Shown: one piece after another, positions 55,212-64,000 of the stretch
How positions within the stretch are numbered: position 1 is the first letter of the stretch
How the letters are laid out: every line of letters starts with the position of its first letter
NCBI GenBank assembly: GCA_004194705.1
Contig: SADC01000886.1
Coordinates: forward strand, 930,001-994,000
DNA: 64,000 nucleotides
Direction of reading: 5' to 3'
DNA from: Ditylenchus dipsaci
Lineage: Eukaryota > Nematoda > Chromadorea > Rhabditida > Anguinidae
Position numbers and translations under genes: made by a program
Notes under the pieces: model-generated
Database searches by the model: none
Seen by the model: only the letters and a program-made list of their open reading frames with translations
What the model was told of the DNA's origin: nothing

Positions 55212-58200
55212 CTTTTCTCCATCAAAGAAAACAGACAGCCTCTCCAACATTCCGTCAAAAGAGTTGCGCAACATGGATTGATACTCAGTTCTATCACTGC
55301 CCATGGCAGCTTCGTTAATTTGAGTGCGTCAGCAAGTTCAGTCATTAACACTCTTAAATTTAAATTATTTGTAATCGCATGTTCTTATCATGCAATCACT
55401 AACTTGAAAGCTGCAACTAGCTTAGCTGTTCCTGCACTTCCATAACGCTCTTTTTGGGCTGGGGCTGTGAATGCTTCTGCGTAAGCTAATACTCCAGCGT
55501 TAACCTGCAAAATTAGTTTAGATATATCAGATTTTGTAAATTGTTTTGGTATGTTAAAAAGTTGGTTTTTGACAACGTGTTGAAAGCGCAATTTCGGATA
55601 TCTGCTCTGCTACCCTCTCTTTTCCTTCTTGTTAAAAGATTTTGTGCAGAAATTTGTTGTGGGACTCTGATTCTTATCTTGACTCTTTCCAGTGACTAAG
55701 TCAATTTTTAACATTTTTTTTGCGAAAAACATATTCTTCCGAAAAATTGAGCATTTGATTCTGCATCACAACGTACGCTTTCACCGATGGTAATTTCGGG
55801 GTCATGTTCTTAAAATATTTTTCGTCTGACAACCTTAACTTTTTCAAGTACATGGTTAGCCTGATCTTTTCATGTCATTTGGATGTGCCCAAAGTAATCG
55901 ATATCTAGTTTATCACATAAAACAGACAATAGTGTTTAGAGCCCACCATTTTATCTCTTGTGAGCACGAATCAATTCGTCGAATAGACACATGCGCATGC
56001 TCCTCAACCTATCTATACCGCCCAACCAGAATCGAGTTGGCAAGAACTGATTTATTCAGGAAATCGCAAGCATTCGATAGCTTTTAACAGCTTTTGCATT
56101 ACTTTTTGCAAATTTTAATTACAATGAAATTTTGTTCAAAATTCAAATTTTAAGTGTGAAAACTAGAGATGAAGAAACGGGACCAGGACGGATTTCAGGA
56201 CAGGATTTTATGGTCTGTCCAAGACCAGGATCAGGACCAGGATTAGAAATTTTAAAAACCAGGATCCTGGTCGGGATCCTGGTCCAAAACCAGGATTTTC
56301 GTTAAATTCCAGAAATCCGGTTTAAACTGTCAGCAAAATTTTTATTGACATTTTTCTACATTCATTACATCCAGTAAACAATGAGAAACTTAATGTCCAG
56401 AAATTGCAGAAATCAACACTTTAGAATAACAGATTGTATTCCAAATGAATGAATGAAAATACCGAGTGAAAATGCAAAGGTAATTTCGATCAAAATTCGT
56501 TTCAATATGACGTTTCGAAAAAATACCATTTACCGTATTTACTGTATTAACTCCCCCCTCTAATAAGTTCCACTCTACGGACTTATATCTCAGCCTAGAG
56601 CGAACATTTCGCAAATCCGTTTTTTTGCGTTTTCTTAGTTGCTGCGAATTTACCTGATTACACTTTTCAGATTTTGGTTGAGCACCCAAAATCTCGAAAT
56701 CGACTCAAAATTTTTCGATTTTTAGAGGTTAAAAATAACTCCCCATGGGACTTAATACAGTAAATACGGTATATTTACCAAATTCGACACCAGGATTGGC
56801 CGAAATACCAGGACCAGGATTTTTTAATTTGACCAGGACCAGGATTTTGTTTTATTTATAAATTTCGAACAGGACGGACCAGGACCAGGACAGGATCCTG
56901 TCCTGTCTTCATCTCTAGTGAAAACGCTAAGTTGCATTCACAATGAGTGAAACTTCCAGAGTTACACTTTTCATGCTTTTTGGTCTTTTTTTCACCTACT
57001 TATAAAAAAGTTCTCTAGTTGCTAAAGTGAGTCGTGCCCAGACTTTAAAAAGAACAAAAACACAATGTCAATAGCATGTGATTGTGGCTTTGTTCTCATT
57101 GCGAACGCCCCTTAAAGGGGCATGCCCGTCGGCGATGGGAATCTTTCAAAAGGCGCGTAAAAGGCGGGGGCAGAAAATTATTTTTATTTTAAAATATTTT
57201 TCGCGCTCTACCTGATCCGATGAAAGTAGTCAGCCTATTTTTTATAAGTAAGATAAGGTCATAAATGTCAGGTACAACACGAAACGAGTGAAAAATGGCT
57301 GGATTATGCCTTAATTTGCACTGTAACGCTCTAATATAATAGCACCTGTTATACCGGATTGATTGTCCAGAAGAAAGGAACTGAACCAGCACTTGTGGAT
57401 TACCAGTCCAACGTGCTTTCATTACACTACGCCATCAACCTCAGCACAAATCCAAAGGAGGGACTAAGAAAAAGAAGACACAATAGCACCGATACCACAT
57501 TAAAGTCACACTTACTCCAATTTGATCCAAATTGAACGTCTCTTGGACGTCTCTCTGGTTGGTTTTGAGAAAAAATGTATTCCCTGTTTTGATACCGAAC
57601 TTTTTTTCGTTTGCCTAAGAACAATTTAAAAACATAGATCAAAGGTTTTTGAGACTGTTAAAAAATTATTTTTTCGAAAAAATAGCAGCAGAGTGGATAA
57701 AACATATTTTTCGGCGTTGCCACGACCACATGCAGCAGTGATTAAACATTCTTTTTTAATACAGTTGAGCCTCGGTTATCCGGCACTCCATTTATCCGGC
57801 ACCCTCAGTTATCCAGTACCTTGAAAATACTTCATTTGGCTGAGATAAGCTAATTATTTGTCAACTTACACTCCAGTTATACGGCACCCTGAGGCCGGTC
57901 CTTAGGGATGACCGAGGTTCAACCGTACTTAAACATACGGTGACTTTAATATTCCTAGGTTCGACACTTAAAAGACCATGCCGTCTACATCCACACGTTT
58001 GCTAAGTTTGAATAAGCGAATTATCTCCTGCCAGGCTCTGATCCTGTCTTTAGCATTTTGGCAGAGCAAGACTCGACGTGCTCTACTTTTTTACCCAAAA
58101 ATGGACGAATTTTAAAGTGATTAAAATAGCAATAAAATTATTTTTTCGTGCATTTTCGGAGTAAAAAGCTGTACCCACTAATTGAAACGTTCGAAACTTG

Positions 58201-61200
58201 TGGCAATAGACGGGCATGCTTCTTTAAAAAGCTAACCAACCGTAGGACTGACAGAGCCTTGCAAAAACAACTGCAGTTGCTTCACATCCAATCTTCTTAA
58301 GGCAGACTTGTCAAACCCATAAGCACCTCTGAGAATGCCTGCAGCATTAAGTATCCTTCTAATCTGAGCTGCTTTGAACAACAGGCTGTCACAAGCTAGT
58401 TCTAACGGGTTTAGTATAAATTCGGCTTTTTCCACAACTTTTTGCCTTCTTCTAGTGTTGGGAAAACTTTTTTCCACTAAAAAATTTCAACATATTTTTG
58501 ACTTATCAAAAAAAAAATGTTACCTGTCAACACAATTCTTCTGACCGCCAATTTTGCTTGTTCAGGAGCGCTGCTCGATACGCTCTCATCCGTGATTCTC
58601 TCTTCATATACAAAAGTTTTCACATTTGTGTGTAGTTTGTAGAACATTGGATCATCTTCTTCTTCAGCTTTCTCTGTTGCAGTATCATTGACAGATAGCT
58701 TGCCGGGCTCTGATCCGTCTTTAGCATTTTGGCAGAGCAAGGCTCGACGTGCCCTACTTGTATGTACGCTATACTGGCTTTAAGTTTGCTCATATCTACT
58801 GCGTGTTTTTCGGGTGGTAGGATTTCTACCTTAATTTGTGAAACATTTAGAAAAAATATTTTTTTTTGCAAAAAAATTTACCTGGTCTTTTCCGAGAGCA
58901 TTCCTAACAGCTTCTACATCCTATCACAAGCCTCAGCTAAAGAAGTCAGCCTTAGCTCTCTGTAGATCCATTCCGTTTGTGCTCTGCTCCAAAATGAGCT
59001 TCGCCCAGAAAAACCACTCTGAAGTAGGAGCCCAGATGTCGTTTACCACTAGCTTTAACTTCAGCTGCTCTGCTATTGGCTTGCTGAAGTTCAGCATACA
59101 GGCTGACCAAAGCTTTGTAGTCATGACGTTGCTCGTAGGTGGGTATGGCTAAACGGCACAGTGGTCCTACAGCTTCATATCGCTCACTTAAAATCAGGGT
59201 ATCGAGTGTTTTCTCAATCTTTTCAGTGAAGTTTTCCTGTAATTTGAAATAACTCTTTATTTCAACACTTCAGTGGTAAAAAAATTGTGAGAAGAAAGGC
59301 TTTTTTTAATTAAACGATTTAGGACAAATTTCACTGTCAGTTTTTTAAATTATATAACTTTTCTTTTTTATTTTCGCAAGTTTTATGGTTTTTTTGTGTC
59401 GATAAAGCATATCAGTTGCTAAATAAGTGACCAGAGCGGGTCACATTCCTGAGAATAGGTAAAATCGCATTTTCCCTTCAGGACAAAAATAAAATTTCTT
59501 TGAAATTTCTTCATTTATGATCAATTGGATGTTGAGCTAAATTATTAGAATTATGCAACCTTTTATCAACCTAATCAGCCATCTTTAGGCTAACAACAAA
59601 GCTGAGAGTCAGCTCTACACGACGATGATCAAAAGCAGGAAAACAGAGCCGATAGTATCTCCATTTAACCTAAATTTCAGTACGTCATTTCCCCAAAATG
59701 CCGGTTTTCTTAATTGATATATTTTTATTTAAAATTTTTCGAATTTTGACAAACAGTCTATAATTTGAAAGTTCAGAGTCTGGGCTTTCTGATCTACGTA
59801 AGACTTTTTCAAATTATCAGCACTCGTAATTTCCTGCGGGCCAAAGTTTAAAATTTTTTTCTTTAAGCATTTTTAAAAGTTCATAGAAATGAGTGATTAG
59901 TAGTTATTTTAACGACTTATTGGTGATGTTAAATATTCAAACAAGCTGAGACTTGTAGCTTCCGTTCGAACTCTCAACATCATGAACAATCACTGCTAAT
60001 CACTCATTCTAAAAAAATTCAAAATGTTAAAAAAAATTTTAACTTTGGCCTGCAGGGAAATTACAAGTGCTGATAATTTTGAAAAAGTTTTACGTGGATC
60101 AGAAAGCCCAGACTCTGAACTTTCAAATTTATGGACTGTTGTCAAAATTCAAAAAATTTTAAATAAAATCATTGAAATTAAGAAAACCAGCATTTTAGGG
60201 AAAAGTAACATACTAAATCTTTGCGTGAATAGCAAAAAAGAATTGCTTTATTTTTCCAGAGTTAAAATTCGTCGTGTAGCCCTGAATTTCAGCTTTCATT
60301 TGAGCCTTAACATAGCTGAACAAGTGTGAAAAAAATTCTATAAACCCACAACTTATTTCAACATGTAATTTATCGAAAATGAAGAAATTTTTGAAAATAT
60401 TCTGATTTTTGTCTCGAACAGAAAATTTCCTATTCGCGATTTTTCAAATTTGACAAGCCGTGTGTGGTGAACATCACTACTATCAATAAGTTTGAACCCA
60501 TAGAAAGCATCACTTTTCGTGAAAATTTTTATTGACTTTGTTAAAATTTGATAATCGCCATTAATCATTGAGTAATTGAGTTACTTCCACTTTTGTCTGT
60601 AAAATAAATAAAAAATTAAACATATTTTTTTAAAGTAATAACAATAACCGACGACTCTAGATTTTAATGAGATATCATTTATCACAACATTTTTGCAAAA
60701 TGCACCACAAAGAGGAAAAGTATTAATTTAATTATTTTTCTCACTTGCTTCATAACTTTACTTGTTTTGCTAAATTTAGCAATGATGTTGCAATAAGTGA
60801 TACCTCGTTAGAAACTAAAGTCGTAGGGCAACACAATGGTGTTATAACTTCGAAAAAAGATACGAAAATTGAATAAAATTAGGCAAAAGTAAAATTTTGC
60901 CCCAAAAAGTAAATCTGCCCCAAAAAAGGGTAAACCGAAAAATAACCCGGCACTCTTTAATAATCCGGCACTCGAGAGGGTGATCGAAAAAATAACCCGG
61001 CATGCCGGCCTATTGGAACAAATACAGTAAATACAGTTTTCACATATAGAGAGAAGGACTAAATGAGTGAAGACCAAATGAGTGCCAATGAGAAGAGGTG
61101 CTTTATTATGAGGTTCAAACTTCTAGATAATAGTGAAGAACAGGGAATTGAACTTTGCAGATGAATTTACACAGAGCCATTTTCTGCTTATAAACTCTTT

Positions 61201-64000
61201 TTCAAATTTAAAACTTGAAGTTTTAGTAGTTAGTAGAGAGTAGTTTAAAAACTACTCTCAAAGCAACACACTTTAATAAAAATTTAAAATGCAATCTCAA
61301 ACATTAAAATGTTGCCGCTATTCCATTGTACCCCCCCCCCCAAAACAACTTTTTTATATACACTCAAAAACCATTTTTATGTAATAATTTTGCCATAAAA
61401 GGACCAGAAAGCCATTTAAATAGGGTTCAAGGGCTGTATTGGAGGGGAAGGGAATAACACAGGGCCACTTTTTTTGGCTGCTTTACCATGTTTTTCAACT
61501 CGGGCCGTGGCAAAAATAGACTCTATATGCATTTTATGATCAAGTGTACTTCTCGTATTAATTAGTGGCCCTGTTTTGTCCTTCCCCTCCATACAGCCCT
61601 TGAACCCTATTTAAATGGCTTTTCTGGTCTTTTTATGGCAAAATTATTACATAAAAATGGTTTTTGAGTGCATATAAAAAGTTGGTTTTGGGGGGGGGGT
61701 ACAGTGGAATAGGACCAAAATGTTCGTTGTTTGAAATTTGAAATTGGTTAGTGAGTTTTGAATTGAAATAGCAGTTTTACATGCAAATCGACCATGCTGA
61801 ACATAAATCCGGTGAACAAATTTAGTTTTTGCCTAGCAAGAAAAAATTCGACATCGAAATTTAGTTACTATTTTGGTTAAATGTATTTCGTTCTCGTGAA
61901 ATTGTCTATCACTTGAGGTACTTGCAACATACGATCATAGTTAGTAACGCAAACTAGCAAATTTAGACTACTTACCACTGTGTATCCAGCCTGTTGAGTA
62001 GAATCCATTTGGTCTTCCGAAACATTTTCTTCCACAGCAATTTTATCGTTGATCATATCCAACAAACTCCAATCTATCTTAGCCAGTCCTTTGGCCACTA
62101 ACTCTTGCCAATAATAGCTATAGAATGTGCCTGACATACAGCTGCTTCAGAGTACCATCTTTCATTAGAGTGCCGGCGAGCTAGGGCATCAAACCAGGCG
62201 GATCGAAGAGCTGCTGAACCTCTATAGCTATTGCCAGCTGAATGTGCAAATCTGCGCTTCTTATAGGATCATTGTCCGCCTCGTGGACTGCGCTAGTGGC
62301 GTCCAAAACCCTCGCAGCTGCTTTATGAGCTCCTGAAACAGATTTGTTCAATTTTCTGGGGTCGAAAATGTTAAAGTTAATCACCAAAACACCCTTTTCA
62401 AACAAAGATATTCTCTTTTCTCCATGGTTTTGAACCAAAGACTCTAGCGCACTGAGTCCTCTTTCAAATCGAGAACTTCCAGGAGTGAGTAACACAGGTT
62501 TGTGACTGAGAAGATCAGCTAGAGCAACCCCAGTTTGAGATCCTGGACGACCTAGTCGTTCAGTGGCTAAACTGGGGTTTGTGTTATCGGCGGAGAGTGG
62601 GTTGGAATCCAGATGTTTGCCTAAATATCAGTTTTTAATACTTCATTTACGTAAAAAATACCTACAATAGTGAGCGGAAGCTACGTCAAACCGTTGCGCA
62701 AAACTAACTGAAGCAAAGCAGCTGCGGCAGTCTGGACCCTGACAAATCTGCAATTGAGTTGCAGCAGCAAAGCTTTGATCAAGCAGGACAAGCACTCCAA
62801 AGGTCCACTTTGGAAGAATCTGGCGGAAACTGAAAATTCGGAAATATTTTTAGTGTTTTCCCAAGGTTTTTAGTTTTTATACCAGATTGATGAAGACAGC
62901 TAGGCCAGCCAAAGCGTGAAGTCTAACATTTTCTGGCCAACTGGGTGATAGCAGCTGGATCTCCACATCCAAAAGTCTCTTGAAAGCCATGTCTATGGTA
63001 TCACTGTTCAATTGTTTGGCTCTGGTCTTAAAGAAACTGTTTCAAAAAAGTGATAAGTACACTCTATTCTGTTTAAACCAACACTACCCAAAATTTTCCC
63101 AATTTTTTTTGTCATATGTGTTTTTCCAGCATAGAAAAAAACGAATATTCTGTTTTGTTGTTGTTTTGTTCTGTTTCCGAAATTGACCGATTTTTCTAAC
63201 AGACGGGCGAGTCTTAATAAAAAAAAGGGTACTGGTATATCGAGCCCTGCAGGCCTTTATGGCGAATTTATAAGATTTCAAAAAAAAAGAGCCGCAAAAT
63301 CATAATCCTTGGGGTTTTCGCGATTTTTCGGCTGGCAAATAACATTTAGCGAAACATAAGATTAGTAAATTTTAGAACTTGGTAACTTGTTGTAAGACCC
63401 TCACACTGAAAAAAAGTTAAATATGTCGGATTATAAAACCTGTAAAGCAGATACTTCCACATTTTAAACGACACCAAACTCCATAAATTCATACCGCAAT
63501 CTGGTTGGCAAGTGTTTGGCACACCTCTAACACAATCAAAGCAACCTCTTGGGTCAAATGACAGTCTTGTAAAAAGCTCATAGAACTAGTAGCTGTCTGT
63601 CCGATAGAACCATCTATAGCTTCTTCGTCCACATTCAATATATTATGAACTCCAGAACTAGCTGTAGAGCTTGACAAGTGGCTGTCCATTGTGCACGACC
63701 TTTCACTGGTTTGGAAATTGACTAATGTTTTCATGGAGCTTCTCTGTCGTTTAGCCTGCTCTCTAACATGGTAGGACCTGCCTCTGTAGCGGAACATAAA
63801 CAGTGCCAGCTCCAGTACTCTAATAAAGTCCAGATACACGTTGGTGGAGCTAGTCTGCGATCCCGATCCACTTGAAGGGACTGCTTCAGAATTTTCATAT
63901 TTTCTTGAGAACACCACAGAGCTCCCACAGTTTTTTTAGGCAGCTTGTTGAGCACGTAGAGTACGCAAAGAATCAGATCTCGAGCCTCAGTTTTGTCCAA
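55212..64000 (-). CDS. DOCK-family Rho GTPase exchange factor (zizimin-like), C-terminal half
   Basis: Exons in coding order: A 64000-63495 (open at the window edge), B 63026-62883, C 62829-62666, D 62620-61976, E 59236-58882, F 58829-58524, G 58476-58241, H 55504-55404, I 55352-55212 or beyond. Landmarks: DKTEARDLILCVLYVLN in A; FVRVQTAAAALLQLV in C; SRFERGLSALESL, VLDATSAVHEADNDPIRSAD and SAALRSAWFDALARRHSNER in D; RYEAVGPLCRLAIPTYEQR and GKRHLGSYFRVVFLGEAHFG in E (start of DHR2); IAYIQVGHVEP in F; EFILNPLELACDSL in G; the DHR2 insert helix LQGSVSPT|VNAGVLAYAEAF across G/H; SDRTEYQSML in I. The VNAG.LAYA.AF and SRFERGLS forms fit DOCK-D (Cdc42-specific in animals) better than DOCK-C. Exons A, C (2), D (2), E (2), F and I lack single bases; each count agrees with the intron phases. 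The final exon is not resolved. Confidence 0.88.
56160..56935. mobile_element. GACCAGGAT-repeat element with nested CCGTAT-type unit, in DOCK intron
   Basis: Ends ACTAGAGATGAAGAAACGGG and inverse TGTCTTCATCTCTAGT. The interior is made of ACCAGGATC / GGACCAGGA words. At 56531-56772 a unit with ends TTACCGTATTTACTGTATTA and AATACAGTAAATACGGTAT interrupts it. Both lie in the 2.7-kb intron between exons G and H. Confidence 0.65.
57108..57330. repeat. truncated element B end fused to a second repeat
   Basis: AAAGGGGCATGCCCGTCGGC to AAAGGCGCGT is the left arm of element B. From AAAAGGCGGGGGCAGAAA onward the sequence follows 37472-37675 instead (ACACGAAACGAGTGAAA, GCCTTAATTTGCACT). Confidence 0.5.
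57366..57440 (-). ncRNA. tRNA-like sequence, degenerate
   Basis: On the minus strand, A box TGGCGTAGTGTAATG and B box GGTTCAGTTCC. An anticodon-like loop CTGGTAA (would be GGT) is closed by TGGA/TCCA with U at position 33. The T stem and acceptor stem do not pair, so it is a tRNA pseudogene or the head of a SINE. Confidence 0.45.
57760..57930. mobile_element. CAGTTGAG element made of TTATCCGGCAC words
   Basis: It starts ACAGTTGAGCCTCGGTTATC and ends GACCGAGGTTCAACCGTA. The word TTATCCGGCAC or a variant occurs about four times. It is the same style as 34913-35092 with a different word; a further fragment (AACCCGGCACT, AATCCGGCACT) lies at 60940-61000. Confidence 0.65.
58020..58084 (-). repeat. 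duplicated piece of DOCK exon F in the next intron
   Basis: About 65 bases (GGCTCTGATCCTGTCTTTAG onward, to CGACGTGCTCTACT) repeat exon F (58701-58766) in the same orientation, 0.65 kb away. The copy has GATCCTGTC where the exon has GATCCGTC; with that extra base the copy reads KMLKTGSEPG without a slip. Confidence 0.65.
59600..60300. repeat. long inverted repeat in DOCK intron D-E
   Basis: Arms run from CTACACGACGATGATC and AATGCCGGTTTTCTTAATTG on the left to the inverse on the right (AATTAAGAAAACCAGCATTT, ATTCGTCGTGTAG), with GAGTGATTAGTAGT near the loop. Total about 700 bases. The plus frame at 60024-60329 reads along one arm. Confidence 0.6.
60635..60870. repeat. relative of the GTGTTATTACC foldback
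   Basis: TAGATTTTAATGAGATATCA pairs with GTGATACCTCGTTAGAAACT, around the loop AATTATTTTTCTCACTTGCT, and it ends GGTGTTATAACTTC. Degenerate compared with 25825-26148. Confidence 0.5.
61318..61713. mobile_element. 396-base foldback of the GC-hairpin family
   Basis: The arms are nearly perfect from TTCCATTGTACCCCC through CACTCAAAAACCATTTTTAT and AAGGGCTGTATTGGAGGGGA. The loop has CGGGCCGTGGCAAAAATAGA and TATGCATTTTATGATCAAG but lacks the GC hairpin itself. It lies in the DOCK intron between D and E. Confidence 0.7.

Noticed and set aside
55212..64000. Assigning the DOCK gene to the DOCK6/7/8 (DOCK-C) group
   Set aside because: The LQGSV.PTV helix fits both groups, but VNAG.LAYA.AF, SRFERGLS and the RYEAVGPLCRLAIPTYEQR segment agree better with DOCK9-11.

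Overview
The window reads as nuclear DNA of a nematode or a close relative. It is AT-rich, and nearly every intron I can resolve between intact exons is 44-90 bases with GT..AG ends. It holds a serpentine chemoreceptor of nematode Srh/Str type (18026-21229). Inverted-repeat transposon derivatives fill the intergenic space and the longer introns. There are no operon-like arrays, rRNA genes or CRISPR. All gene models below were built by hand from splice sites and reading frames; the short frames open in one exon only are mostly fragments of these spliced genes.

Layout. The left edge (1-462, minus) is the 5' part of a type II membrane protein resembling nematode nucleotide-sugar transferases. 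Next comes a three-exon secreted or membrane-anchored protein (2277-3308, minus), a small broken plus-strand reading frame (3822-4016), and about 14 kb without convincing genes that contains an old noncoding duplication. The chemoreceptor follows on the plus strand. From 22 to 46 kb lie four tandem paralogs of an unrecognised minus-strand gene family, here called F1 to F4. They share exon order and two exactly conserved exon lengths (69 and 155 nt). A four-exon histone H2B (34061-34657) and a GC-rich plus-strand reading frame (40436-41110) sit among them. After two weak small-gene candidates and a nest of foldback elements, the right end (55212 to beyond 64000, minus) is the C-terminal half of a DOCK-family guanine nucleotide exchange factor, closest to the zizimin (DOCK-D) group.

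Two themes run through the window. First, most exons outside the perfectly conserved ones need one or two extra bases to keep frame. The number needed always equals what the flanking intron phases demand, the change is always a missing base, and it usually falls in a homopolymer, so uncorrected sequencing deletions are more likely than gene decay. Second, the repeats are unusually organised: foldback elements with a conserved body but copy-specific terminal motifs repeated at both ends and in the middle, inverted-repeat elements carrying tRNA-like Pol III promoter sequences, nested foldbacks with a conserved GC hairpin core, and a dead Merlin transposon inside another inverted-repeat element.
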